DNA of 64,000 nucleotides from Acanthaster planci (lineage: Eukaryota; Echinodermata; Asteroidea; Valvatida; Acanthasteridae). Shown one piece after another: positions 24,766-36,707 of this stretch. The DNA is taken from NCBI RefSeq assembly GCF_001949145.1, contig NW_019091515.1, positions 511,930-575,929 on the forward strand, written 5' to 3'. The translations under genes and the position numbers were made by a program. Numbering within the stretch: the stretch's first letter is position 1; every line of letters starts with the position of its first letter. Below the pieces are notes generated by a model. That model ran no database searches. It was given only the letters and a program-made list of their open reading frames with translations, and was not told the origin of the DNA.

Positions 24766-24769
24766 TGTT

Positions 24770-25090
24770 GTTTGTTGTATCGCATGGCTGAGTCCACAAA
24801 CTCTGTCTCTCCTGTGCTGGAGCTAATGTCAAGCTACACGTTCTGGTTATTCTTCCACATGTCTCTCCCGGCCCGAAAAGCACACAAGACGATGAGTGCT
24901 CCTGAAAAAATTCACCCGAGAGCTCTTCTGCTCTTATCGCATGCTTGCTGTCCTCGGCGCGGTTTCGCTCCCCTCCCCCCCAAACCAACGAGGAGCCTTA
25001 TCGGGTTTCCTCGCGCACAGGAAATGAATTCTGCCTCTCCTTTGTGTAGCTGTCTTGTATCCAAGAGGCATTGGCTGACACCTATTATGG
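24770..25090. promoter_or_regulatory. Possible conserved non-coding block
   Basis: A fairly long segment of even composition is open on both strands, with GCTGGAGCTAATGTCAAG and CTCTTATCGCATGC (GATA-like) words. It ends at a 17-T run. Simultaneous openness on both strands without protein-like composition argues for non-coding constraint. Low confidence. Confidence 0.2.
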
Positions 25091-25779
25091 CCCGTATTTG
25101 TTCCTTTTTTTTTTTTTTTTTTCCGATGTCGAACCTTGGGACAATTCCCTCTGTCAAAAATAGAGATGCAGCCCTCTTGTTGCATTTTACAGAGAACACT
25201 GGCAATTTTTAATGAGAAATTTTCAGGGGGTTTTATTATAAAGCTGACATTTTTTCTTTTTCATTTTTTTTTACCTGCATATGAGATTAGTTGTGTCGAT
25301 GCTCATAGGGGAGTAAAAATGGACCCTCAAAAATGTGGGCCGTGGAAGAAAGTGCACTTGCGTGTTATTGCACTTTGACAAATTTTTTGGAAAGGTCACA
25401 CGAATAATTGAATTCCCAAGTCATTATGTGCATGTGATTTTTATTAGTAGTTCATCATCTGGGATTCTGAAAGTACATTAAACTTTTAGCAAGACGCTAA
25501 ACTCGTCAAGTGCCGTACAGTTCACACCATTCAACCACATACATGTACTGTAGTTGCACACTGCACTCGTGCCTTCCTAGTCACTCTCGGAGATAAGAAA
25601 TATGGCTCAGGCCAGGAATGATGACAACAAATGGAGTTGTAGGCTTTTGTTTTGTTATCAGGTTTGGATCATTAATCACAGGAAACCTGATTTGAAAAAC
25701 CAACAGAGCTGACCCAATAAATGGAGAGCTTATCACCAAATGTGTCAAGCTCTTCTCCTCAAGGGTGTTAATTTGTCAA

Positions 25780-26000
25780 ATCATTTGCCGTTGTTCCCCC
25801 CAATTCGAATGAGGCGTTTTCATTGCCTGTAATAAATTGGGCCGCCCAGCTCTTTTGGCAGCTGCCGAAATGCTCTTTTATCAGTGAACTAATTCGGATT
25901 AACAAAAGCCGCCCTTGTTTCCTGACACCTTTCTCATTATTAATGTGTTAGCAAGTGACCATTAACTTTAAAAAGAAATGTAATCTTGAATGATATCATT
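25780..26000. promoter_or_regulatory. Possible conserved non-coding block (GATA/Otx/SOX-like words)
   Basis: Contains TCATTTGCCGTTG, GTAATAAATTGGGCC, CTTTTATCAGTG (GATA-like), AATTCGGATTAACAAAAG (GGATTA plus ACAAAAG, Otx-like and SOX/TCF-like side by side), CCTTGTTTCC and TCATTATTAATG. It has no repeats or coding frame. It is one of the more enhancer-like blocks here, but only by appearance. Confidence 0.3.
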
Positions 26001-29000
26001 GGCAAGCATCGGCATTTTGATATCGGCATTTCTGCATAAAAGGCAGCTTGGGGTTACCAGGTCCTGCCAAAAGTTTTTCTCATTGCAGTTCTTTCTCTCT
26101 CTCATCCTTCATTTCTGGCAGCCCTTGGAAATTGAAAAGTACAAAGAACTTCTTGTCACCGGATACCTGCAAGGTGGTTGGTTTTGGTGGAACTCAAGAC
26201 AGGTCCTCAAAAAAACCTGCCGGGGGAGTTAACATACAGTTGCTTTTATGCGAATAATCACAGATGTAATTGGCTAGCCCACCAAATATTGAAAGGAGAC
26301 AGAAAGATTAAGTGGGAAACAATAATTTATTTTTCATTGAGAAAATCCTGTAATGTCGGCTTCATGTTATTGAGCCCTGAACTACATTGATTTTACACCA
26401 TCTTCTGTGTGGTTTAACATTAAATGAGTGCACAGCACCCCTAGATGTCCCTGCAGCCTTATTTGCTGCCCTCTATTGTCCAGCCAGCACCAATTCTCTA
26501 ATCCTTACCCCTCCTTCTCTCCGCAAGTTGCTCCCTGATGTGGGGGGAGGACATAGGGGTGACTGCTGGGTATGTAGTTCGCGAACTTCTTGTCTGACTG
26601 AATGAAGCGGCGCATAGTCTCTCTCTCTTGCAGACGAGTGCAGAGAGAGAGAGAGATGCTGTTATGCTCTAGTGCCAGGGAAACAGTTCTTGCAGTGCCC
26701 TACATTTGTGGGATGGAGAGCTTGCATACCATGCAGGCAGTTGGCAGGGGATGAAACAGTTCTTCCAGAGGACCAGAACGAGTCAGAATGTGTAATGATT
26801 AAAATGTTTTACTTTCCACAATACAATAGCTTTGGTAACAATCCACCAAGCCCAATAAACATATCAGAAGCAGTTTCCTTGCGGATATCAATGATTGTTT
26901 GTTCCAATCCTCGCTCATAAATGCGGGTTGAGAAATACACAAGTGGAATTTTTTTTGGGTGGTAATTTATTAATCTCAAGCCAGACGTTCGTGGAACCGA
27001 CCTGAATTCATAGCAGTTCAACTAGGTTCAGTAACCACAGCGCATTCAAACAGCTGGTAAAATGGGCACTACAAAAGAGGGCTACACTACAAAAGAGGGC
27101 TGTGCTTTCCTGTGTTGCTAAAACACGCACATGGCGAATGGGTGAAATGCCCGAATAGCAGAAAAGTTGAAATTGTGTTGCATGTTGAGAATCAACAAAA
27201 GGGAAATTGTTCTCTGCATACACTGCACTGGATTTTAACATCTTTAAAACTAATTTCTTGTTTGGGAATGGCTCAAGTCCTTTAACATCTGTCTCTCTGC
27301 TGGAATCTTGACACCAAGTCTCATGTCCATGTTCTAGTCAGCTTTTCAGTGCAGCTAATGTCCTTTTTTTTGTAGTTCTCACTTACCCATACACATATCT
27401 TGCACGTTTTGGAATATTTTGCCTTCTGAAATCCACTTCATGCCTGTTTAATGTTAAAAGGGTCAATACGTTGCAGTCCCAAATCCATCCGAAATACAGC
27501 CAAACTACATGTAGGTGTCGGAACTTGGCAGCTTCGGGACAGCGTAGATTGATAGGTGATCGATAGCTCAAGATTGCCGTGGGCTTTGAGTGGTGTGCAC
27601 AATGTGTACATTGGCGTGTTCCACCCTGTCCGTTTGTTGTTCACAGAAGGGCTATCACCACTGTGTGGTTGTTCACATGCATGACCTTGTTCATTTTGAA
27701 AAATAATGGTGAAACCAAAGGAAAAAAAAAAAAAAACTCATTCGTGTCTGTGTAGGAAGGCATAGGGCCACAATGAACAGTCACATAATGTTCCCAGACT
27801 TCCATAAATGATAAACTCATGCGTACATTCATGCGTCCACGCACATGCACCTGCGCAGCAACTTGAATTGATCCAGTGTTTGTGTTCAACCCCCCTCCCC
27901 CCCTCCAAGCATCTCAGCCGGTGAACATGCGTCACCCAGCACCGGTGAATAGTTATCTTGTCGCCCAGTGCTCTGCCAAGCTGGGTGGGGACTGAATTGT
28001 TTGGAGTACCGACACATTGTCGCATTTGTTGAAGAGAGAAGGAAAAATATAGAACATGCACTTGGGGTGAGTTGATTGTACTCTTTTGAGTTTGTTCAAC
28101 ATTCTGCATGTCTACCAGCATATTCTGTTGCAGTTAACATTTATGTGGACTTTTGTCTATGTTCAATGGGTACAGTTTTTGATGGGACTGTTTTACTTCA
28201 CTGACTTTTGTGGGGTATTTTTTTCATACCGTATACATGTATGTGTACAACGTGTATGGATGTGCTGGTACTGTGCCACAGAAATTGATGAACTGAACAA
28301 AGGTATGTTACAATGTGGTGTGCTTAGAAGCTTATTACATTCCTGAATTTTTAGGTTCTTAGTAATTTTCAGAATGGTTTCCGTGGCTATGTCGAATTTG
28401 GTAAGAGTTGGATGCGACCAGTGTGCGTCTGGTGTCGATCAATCTAATTGATTGCTACACCTGTCTTCACTGGCCATTGTAGTTGTGTACTTTATAGACT
28501 TTCGAGTCCCATAGGAACCAGATAAGATTTTATGACTTCCTGGATGTCTCCTCTTCCACTTTCAACACACACATGTATTTATTTTACTGTTTTATTGCAA
28601 CTGTCCATTTCCTGGATTTGTTACTTTCCAGAAGAGTGGAAACAAAAAGGGAGACCTAAAGTCACCATAGTAGGAATGTTCATTGGGGGGGGGTCATTAG
28701 TAAAACTACATTCCAATGGTATTCCCAGTTTGGCAACTTTACTGACAGGAAGGTTGTGTGGCACACTTTGCTGACCTCAAACCATAATATATAAGGCTGA
28801 ATGGCCAAAGCCTGTGTGTGAGATTTATGCGAGGTGGCGCATTGTGACATTATGAGGGTCATGCATGGTGTGAAAGAGGAGTAAGTGATCGTCCATGCAC
28901 ATCACATGGATGCTCATCAGTGCAGATGTTCTTCTATTGGAACTTGACCACCTCAGTAGCTGAGGGTCCACTGGGTCACCAGTAACCAACTTCACAATTC

Positions 29001-29446
29001 CCCAGTCACTTCTCATGTCAAGAAAAGGAAAGATTTCCAAAGTTGGTGTTTTTTTGTGGTGCAGTTTCAAAATAAAAACGGGGCTGCATTGTGTGAGCGA
29101 AAACATGTTTCAAAGCTGTGCTTAAGGGTTTTTATCAGTGTTTTGGGATAAGAAGGAATTGCTTTTTTAATGCATTTAACTTACCGGTAAGTTTTTCCTT
29201 TTTTCGTGGGCATTTTTACGTATGAGATCAAGTTTATTGGTACCAAGGAACCTGTGTTTTGACTTCAAATTAAAGTGGGGTTTTCCCGCAGTGCCCGTAC
29301 ATGCGCACCAGTGGTGTGAATGCGCTTCAACACAAACGTTCACCGGCCATGGAAGCTGAGCTCTGAAGAGCTGTCTAACTGAAAGAAACCTGAGCCAGGG
29401 AATAGATTCTATTTCTCTGCCTTCCCCTCCCCCCCTCCTCCTCCAA
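26001..29446. other. Non-coding stretch
   Basis: AT-rich unique sequence with short ACATGTA words and an 18-bp tandem doublet at about 27068-27103 (ACTACAAAAGAGGGCT twice). The (TC)/(GA) hairpin at 26612-26657 is listed separately. No exon is supported. Confidence 0.4.
26612..26657. repeat. (TC)n-(GA)n hairpin
   Basis: A (TC)n run, TGCAGACGAGTGCA, then a (GA)n run form a near-perfect stem of about 18-20 bp with a small loop and GCAT/ATGC at the base. This is simple-sequence DNA in inverted arrangement. A hairpin RNA is possible in principle but nothing else supports one. Confidence 0.7.
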
Positions 29447-29447
29447 G

Positions 29448-29540
29448 ATGGAGAATGATGGATGGCGTAGCCTCAATCCACCCAGAATGCGAAGGAGAGG
29501 CAGACTTGCCTCTCGCCATGAACTCCAGCCTCAGTCGTAA
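29448..29540 (+). other. Short open frame after a strong acceptor (candidate exon)
   Basis: A long pyrimidine tract ending CTCCTCCTCCAAG precedes an ATG. Thirty codons read MENDGWRSLNPPRMRRRGRL then ASRHELQPQS before TAA at 29538. The peptide is basic and codon use looks protein-like against the AT-rich surroundings. A donor (GTAACG at 29537) would interrupt the last codon but is weak. I do not recognise it. AUTS2-family N-termini are also Arg/Lys-rich, which is suggestive but no alignment is visible. Confidence 0.2.
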
Positions 29541-32500
29541 CGGGCCGTGATGCATCACCATGATCACCAGGCTTAGACGTATGGTAGATGCGTATGCAGC
29601 TGTGCGTCCACATTTTCAACCAGCATTCCCCCCCCCTTTGGATTTTGAGCACATTTTAAGGTCATGCATTTGGTTGTGCTAAGGACTTTTCAAAACATTG
29701 ATATTACCTATTCTACATTCAGCAAAATTGTTTTTTTGCGGAATGGCAAATTCTGGCCTAGAGTGGTCCAAATTTATTTCAAATGAAGCTCTTGTATACA
29801 CATATACGTGTATATATGTGCCCTTTTTATGTGTGTACATAAATGTAACTTTAAAAACCCACTCACCCTGCAAAAGCTCTCATATTCCAAAGGAAGAGGC
29901 TTGGGTTTGCACGGATTAAGAAGAGGGGAAAAACAGATGCGAAGTTCTCCACTCTCCATAAAGTCTGAGGATATCACCCCCCCCTTAAGAAATGTGTGAC
30001 TTTGACTCCCGGACATAATGCCTTCACAAGTGGAGCAAGTGTCAGTGCTGAATCCCCTTGTTGAAAGCGAGAGTCTTTTGTGCCTGCTAATCAGGGGCGA
30101 TGATGGATTGGAAGGGGGTGCGAGAGAGGGAGAAGGGATGGCAGCGCGCAGCACAGTGCCGAGAATCACTTGTGCACCAGCCATCCGGCCAGGCTGTGCT
30201 GGGAGGCGCTCGTGCGAGACAACATTGCACATTCATTAACCCTAGACCTCCCAGATCAATGACAATCCAGCAAGAGAGTTTTGACTTGACCGAGGGAAGG
30301 AGTGCCCACTGCATTGTTGCAGTTCACCCCTCCCCTCTTGTCATACGTGTTCATGGAATGCTGTGATAGTGTTGCCTAGATAACCAATCTAGACCTGCAG
30401 GCCTGGAATGGACTTTTATTTGCTGTCATTCATATTCATTGAGCAAACATACAGATTTTCAAGGAAAAATCCTTTCATTTGGTGAATTTTTGAAATTTGA
30501 GGGCATTTCCTAAACTTGGTATTTGTGCTTTGAACTTGGTCTTTTTTGGCTGGGTTTTTTATGGTATGCCTCAGTGTACATGGGTTTTATTTAAAATTAC
30601 ATTCAGTTGCCAAAATTGGAAAGCTCAAAAATTCTGTTCATACATGTATATTAGGGGTTATCGCGCTTTTAAATTGTGTGATGCATGATGAATATTCATG
30701 ATCCAGCATGCTCACTTCAATACTCAGCTCCTTAGCTGTGCTTTCCGTTCCCAATTTTTCTGTGATGGAGAAAAGAGGTTGGTTGATATTTTTGTTCCTG
30801 TTTGCCAGAAATTTAACAAGATTGCCCTCCCGTTAGGTCCAGAATTCTGACACATCGACGCCTTTTGTTCAGGTCATTTCATTCTTGCCCTCAAAAGCAA
30901 ACATAAATGCGGCATTGTGACATCAGATCAAATAGTCGTGCTGCAAATTTGTCAAAGTTTAACACCTTTCAACTCAGGTGAATTTCACTGCAAATGTTTT
31001 GTGTTGTCAAATTTGCTCCACTTTTGCATTTGCCGGAAGTGTGAACTGGCCTTTATACTGCACAGCAATTACTTTCATTGTTTGCAGGATCACTATACCC
31101 TCCATTGCATGCCTGGGGCTTCAGTGCATGTTTATTATTGCGCCGTCCCCTGCAGAGTTTTATATTCACATCACCAAGCAAAATTGTTAGTTACGGTTTG
31201 GTATCACGGAAGAGAGGGGAAAAAAATGGAGAGAGAGAAGGTAAAAGTGGGGAAAGGTTTAGTTGTTGGCTGGCCGTGCCGTGAGTGGCACCGGTGGAAA
31301 TGGATACCAGTGTGGCGTGGTTAATGGCTGAGAGACAAAAGCAACCAGCCATGGCTCTGCATCAGGTCGCGTAATTACGGAGAATGCTGCCTGTCCAAAC
31401 ACCCCCCCCAAACCTCTGATCACGTCTCCCCACAGACAGTTTGAAATCCCTCAATTTCACACTTGATGGTCTTCAATCCATTAGAGCTTCCCCCTTGTCT
31501 CTCTTTCCTTCTACTTTTTTTTTTTTTTTCCTTCTTCTTCTTCTTGCCTCCCCACTCGCTTTCCCTTCATTCTTCGGCGATGACGGTAGTGATGATGATT
31601 ACTCGATAGTTGTGCGGTCAGTCAGTCAGGTAGAAAGCCGCAGGAAAGGCACACTCGAATTGATTCGTGGCCGGCGGCGTTTGGAGAATGAGGGGGACGT
31701 CTGTCTGGAAAAATGCGTTTCTTTCTCCCGCTTTTGTTTTCCCCCCTCCACCCGGTTTAATAAAAAATGGATGTGTTTTAGATTACCCCCAAATCTGATC
31801 GATAACGATTTCGGCATGAACGGTTTACTTTGCAGGGAGTGTAAGGACAGAGGTGGCGGGACAGCTTTTAATCATCTCCTCCTCTTTAATGTTGCCGTTG
31901 CTTTTTTCTCCTCTCGCTTCCGTTTCGTCCGTTCATGCTGAATTGACCCCTCCAATGAGTGCATTTTTTTTTCCCCCCACTAAGTTGGAATGAAGCACGG
32001 ACGGGCAGAGGCAGCCGCATACATGCGCATGTTACATGTATGAAGGCCCGCATCCGTGTGCCTACATGTTGCTCTCTCTCTCCCCTCGCCACGCGGCACT
32101 TTCCGACCACCACTCGGCGTAACGCCAATGTCGGTTTTGAATTTTCAAGTTGAGGACGGGGCGGCAGACGAGCGCTTGCATATGGGACGTTGCCGTTATC
32201 GATCGCCTTCAATCATTCATACGTCTTGCCAGCCTGCGCAGCGTTTGTTTGCCGCCTCACGCTCTAACCCACCCTCCCTGCACACACGGCATCTCAAAAG
32301 CTCTACAACTATCATAAGCAGTGTCCTCTTACTAAGAGGGTCCTCTGCTGTGCTGGGCGATATCTCAATATCCCACCCCTAATTGTTATAGTAACGATAT
32401 CGCCATTGCTGTACCTAACCAAATTTGACTGGTTACTATGCAGTTGGCATATTTTTGATTCTTTTTTTCAGTCTGCAATGTCCACCACCAGTTGTTAACC

Positions 32501-34114
32501 TCTGAATATTAATATAAACCCACAGCAAGCCATGTTAGGTTTGGTTGACAACCTAAAGTGGTCCCGGAAACAAATTCTACAAAACCCCAGTGCATATGTA
32601 AACTGAAAACTGTGCAATACCATTTAGAATAGAGAGGGGGGAAAAAACAAACACAGGTGTGATTTTTCAGCTTCTTTATGGATATCAGGATTTTGGACTT
32701 CGAATTCAGGGATTTTTAATTCATTTCAGTTTTTCTACCATTTGCACTTTGTACACAGACCAAGTGCAAAACTTAAATAATTGTAGCCACTGGGAAGAGA
32801 AAGTTTTGTTGTTAAGCCCAGCAAAATTAAAGTACAAATATTCCATTGTCATTGTTACAATCCCCTCTGCTGGATTTGCAAGGATTTCTGTTCATCCCTG
32901 TCGCTTCTTTTCTGTTGACTTAAATACGTATATATCAGTCAAAACCCCTTTTGTGTCCAAGTGTTGAGTGATTTGGCATGTAAGATCTACATAGCCCCAA
33001 CCTTCCTAACCCCATGACCGGCCATGGTTGAACCCCCCCACAATAACACCCAGGGCAATGATTTACAGGCAATGTGTGTGCGTTTATTAGCCGAATGCCT
33101 GGGGGGCAGGCCAACCTACATGTACTCCCTCTCTGGGAGAGAGGTTGCAGGCAGCCAGAGCCCCCACCAGGGTGGAAGGAGGGTGTGAAAGTCCTGTTAC
33201 CTGCTGTGAATTATGGAATAGGGGCTGTTAATGTATGAGCTGTCTAATGCAACATCATGGGCCCAAGTAATGCTTGGGGTTTCCATGCCCATGCCCTCCG
33301 CACATGTACATGTATATGTACAACCGTGTACATGTGGAGCCTTCATTGGCTTGTGTGTGCCCTTACATGTTAAAGTGAGCTGCCTGTCAACTGAAGGGCC
33401 AGTACAGTGTAATTTTTTTCCCCACATGACCCTTTGCGTCCCATGTGAAATTTGTTTCAATTGTGTTTGTGCCATTTCAAGGGTATTTGGGGAATCCTTT
33501 TTTTTTCTTTTTGGCTTTTTGATTCAAATGCGTATTTCCATCGTCATTGAGCAAAACTGTGATGTCATCTTTGGCAGATGCCCCAAGATTTACAGCTGTT
33601 TGAGCATGAAGAGTCTCTAGAATTTAGCTTACTTTGTTGTGGTTACTTTTCTTTTCCTTCCGTGAGGTACCAGTACTTGACAGTAGAGCCAACGAGCGAC
33701 CCTTTCTCACATTAAGGGGTTGAATGCAACCTTACTTCCGTTCCTTGTAACACGCTGACCAAGTCTCTGCAAACTGGGTCACAAGTTAACAGGCAATTTA
33801 GGATTTCACCCTTGTGTGTGGTTGACAGAACAGGAAATACATTGTCCACAGCCTTCCAAGATCTCTCAGAATATACCGTGAGGTTTTGGGGTGTACAGTC
33901 ATAATTCATGTAGATGGATTGCGCCTGCTACATGTAAATCATATGACCTGTCGTGGGTATCAACCCCATAGCAACGATGTCTTTTGAGTGGTGTTTGCAA
34001 ACAATACAACCAAGTCACTGTATGGTATTGTACCCAGCACATCAGTAGTCTGAGTACGGTACCTATGGTCAGCTTTATTTTTGTTGAATGATACTTATGA
34101 AACACTTTGATTTT
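29541..34114. other. Non-coding stretch with a possible regulatory block at 31.3-32.3 kb
   Basis: AT-rich unique sequence. The palindrome ATGAATATTCAT occurs near 30689. Between 31330 and 32300 there is more complex sequence, with GATGATGATTACTC, TCTGATCGATAACGATTTCGG and CTTTTAATCATC words, plausibly regulatory. (TA/TG) words and ACATGTACATGTATATGTA occur near 33303. No exon is supported. Confidence 0.4.
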
Positions 34115-34258
34115 GGTGGATACCGTGTTTGGTGGATACCGTGTTTGGTGGATACCGTGTTTGGTGGATACTGTGTTTGGTGGATACCGTGTTTGGTGGA
34201 TACCGTGTTTGGTGGATACCGTGTTTGGTGGATACCGTGTTTGGTGGATACGGTGTTT
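34115..34258. repeat. 16-bp minisatellite, nine units of GGTGGATACCGTGTTT
   Basis: Nine consecutive 16-bp units without indels. The fourth has ACTGTG and the last ACGGTG instead of ACCGTG. The near identity implies recent expansion or homogenisation. Open frames through it are artefacts of a 16-bp period without stops. Confidence 0.97.
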
Positions 34259-34819
34259 ATTGATATTTAGTACCCACTACAGGTATACCTGCCAACCATT
34301 CAGAATTTGGCAGAACCGTTACAAAAATACAAGCTGCATCATGGATTACGAACTAATCGCCCTTCATTACCAATTTTCTGCAAACTTGCTTCCTTTGATG
34401 ATTAATGCAATGATTTCATTAGAAACCAAAAAGGCATGGTGTGTCAATTGTTTGTCTGTTTGTTGTCTCATTTGAACGTAATTTAATTGGGACCGTGCGT
34501 CATGCATGAACAATATAAGTGCAAAATGTTGAACCAATGTGATCTTAATGACATCATTGGTGCCCGGGCCTACGACTTACTGCACTCAAAATGACGATCA
34601 CCAGTGTGCGAGTTCAACAGAGGATCCGAAGATACACAAAGTGCTTCCATGTTAGTTGGTGCCCTGAAGTAACTGCTACTTTAAAAAAAAAAGTCACCAG
34701 TGCTTTCACGGCGCAGGTGATCTGAAGATACATGAAGCGCTAGTGCTACTGTGCATGTGCGCAGCTTTGCATCAATGTGATCGAGATCCTGACAGTGTGC
34801 TGAGGAAGAAGTAAACAAA
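34259..34819. other. Non-coding stretch, probably decayed repeat DNA
   Basis: Includes two related segments, GAGGATCCGAAGATACAC (34619) and AGGTGATCTGAAGATACAT (34716), and leads into the zinc-finger pseudogene. It may be the upstream part of a decayed DNA transposon, but I see no firm boundary. Confidence 0.35.
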
Positions 34820-35024
34820 ATGTTGCGAAAGCAATGCGTATCGCAGAAATTCCAGGCTGAATACTCAAACAAGTACCCACTGATTGCTTCTTCGAAAGGC
34901 GGAGAACATTACGTGTTTTGTACAGTTTGTCGAGTCCCACGGAGGACTTCATGACATGGAAAAACACGTGGGATCTAAAAAGCATAAAACCCATAGTGAT
35001 GCAACCAGTCCAGTGAAAAGCTGA
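34820..35024 (+). pseudogene. Frameshifted zinc-finger fragment of hAT-transposon type
   Basis: The frame opens at an ATG and reads ...SQKFQAEYSNKYPLIASSKG then GEHYVFCTVCRVPRRTS before a stop. A +1 shift near 34949 restores HDMEKHVGSKKHKTHSDA and a stop at 35022. The layout FCTVC, then EKHVGSKKHK, is the C-x2-C ... H-x5-H zinc finger that commonly opens hAT-derived and related domesticated proteins (Lys/Phe-rich lead-in, 'FCxxC', 'KHxxSKKHK'). Only this N-terminal finger is present and no transposase core follows. It is a broken remnant, beside a hAT-type element at 35470. Confidence 0.6.
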
Positions 35025-35066
35025 CTAATGGTTTTTTTTGGTAGTATTACTAGTATTTACTAGGTA

Positions 35067-35210
35067 TAGAGTACCGAAGTGTGATGTCACTGTGAACCAG
35101 AAAGTGTAGTACAAACGAATGGAGTACGTGCGCGTGTTCACGCACTGGTCCTCGCGCTAGTGCCTTTTACACACTAATTGTGCACGTGACATATTCATTT
35201 TGGTACTCTA
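35067..35210. mobile_element. TA-flanked miniature TIR element
   Basis: A 144-bp element has ends TAGAGTACC(G/A)AA(G/A)TG and an inner TATGTCAC/GTGACATA match. It is bounded on both sides by TA. TA duplication is typical of Tc1/mariner-type transposition; the superfamily is an inference from that alone. There is no coding capacity. Confidence 0.65.
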
Positions 35211-35469
35211 TATGTATTCATGAGGAATGTATTACAGGTGGCACCCTTCAGATTGTCACATAGAGGTACATGTACACACAAATGTCTTGTACATGTACAT
35301 TTTCGTGCCTCTGATTTGACACCAGATCAGGCGCACTTATCAGTCTCGTATGGGGTGATACGGTGCACAGTTATTGCAAATACATCTGATGTGTCACACG
35401 ATTGTGCTCGATTCCTGTTTTTTTATTCCACAAAGTTGGCAGGCGTGTATAGGTCACGTGACTTGGCAG

Positions 35470-36707
35470 TAAGCCTGTTCGATATGGTGATATTTTGCAA
35501 TATTTCGATATGATGTTGATGTTGGATACCATATCGTTCGTAAAAACACATATCGGGATATCGTGCAAATCGACATGCCAAAAATTATTGTTGAGCCGTG
35601 CATGCATTACTGCATTTCAGTCACACAAATACTCCACTGAAAACCTCAAACCACAAAGTCACTGTTGGCCCCTAGCACCTGCAAGGGTCTTACAAGTATT
35701 AGGGGGAGAACCAAACCAACAGATTGTATGCACGTGTAATGTATTGTACAGTAAACTCCAGCTAAGTCGGCTCTCTCACTCTGGCCGTTTTCCAATACTC
35801 AACCTCGTCTCCATCTCAGGCTCTGTCTCCAAAACCAATTCCCGATTGTGAGCCTGAAGCATTTTGATTAAATTGAAGAACTGTAATGTTTGGCTCTTTT
35901 GCATCTTACTTGATGTTTAGTGCCACTGTCAAACTTGCTATTGCGCTTACAACTTCAAAGTCAGGTAGTAAACAAACAGGTGAAGCCTGAACTGAGACAA
36001 AGTCGAGTATTGAAAACAGCCTACATGTTAAGTTCGTTCAATAAGGCGACCCCCAAAATGGTTAGAGTGCATGCGTGTAGCCCAAGAGGGGTCCCTGGTA
36101 TTGATGTACTCAACCACGTGCATGCATCAGTCGGGCAAGTGTGGGGCTTGTCGCTCAACGCTTCTAAGCAACAGCAGTAAAGGAAACTGATACCGAAGCG
36201 TGATATTTTTATTGCCAACTTACACAAAAGATTTTTTTGTGGTCTTGTAGAAAAGGGACCGAGTGAAACATGCCGACTTATGAGAAATAAATGACGATTT
36301 AGAAATGAGGTGAGGGCATCAATACCAGTAGCCCCTCTAGTAACACGCATATGCTCTGTCCATTTTTGGGGTTGCCTTATTGAGCGAACTTTTCCGCTAA
36401 TGTGTGTCGGGAAATGGCTTTTTCTGTACTGTGCCATGATATGATATGTGATAATTTAATGCCCACAATTTCCATGTTGAAGTTTGCTTTCCACCAGCAT
36501 ACATGTATAAGAGTTCTAAATGTAGAGATAATACAAAGGCCTGTACATCGGGTTTTTTTTTTCTTTTTTTTACAAGGCTCTAGAGACATGGTGATTTCGG
36601 TTGTGTTTATTTTATGAATGGAAAAATGACATCACGATAATATCGGATATCGCGATATTTTTTCATGATATCGCGATATGAAAAAAAATTAATATCAAAC
36701 GGGCTTA
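35470..36707. mobile_element. Non-autonomous hAT element with 8-bp target duplication
   Basis: The 1,238-bp element is flanked by identical CTTGGCAG (35462-35469 and 36708-36715), the 8-bp duplication characteristic of hAT transposons. The TIRs read TAAGCCTGTTCGATAT at the left and TAAGCCCGTTTGATAT at the right, 14 of 16 identical. Both subterminal regions are built of GATATCGATATCGCGATAT-like words. No transposase frame is visible. The interior carries a further inverted-repeat insertion at 36030-36391. Confidence 0.8.
36030..36391. mobile_element. Inverted-repeat element nested in the hAT element
   Basis: Left arm AAGTTCGTTCAATAAGGC... to GGTATTGATG (36030-36107) is repeated in reverse complement at about 36316-36391, ending GCCTTATTGAGCGAACTT. 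Arms of about 75 bp match at most positions (CCCCAAAATGG, AGAGGGG, CTGGTATTGATG). The loop is about 210 bp. It may be a MITE inserted into the older hAT copy. No target duplication is clear. Confidence 0.65.

Noticed and set aside
28276-28301. Short exon candidate (EIDELNK) between CCACAG and GTATGT
   Set aside because: Only one frame open, no neighbouring support and weak acceptor.
31441-31941. 166-codon plus-strand frame with a DDGSDDDYSIVV stretch and a possible donor at 31630
   Set aside because: The N-terminal half is a translated pyrimidine tract (Phe/Leu run); the possible exon inside it (GTAG acceptor, CAG|GTAGAA donor) has weak borders.
34088-34475. Open frame of repeated VWWIPCLVDTVFGGYR-like peptide
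   Set aside because: Product of the 16-bp minisatellite period, not a gene.
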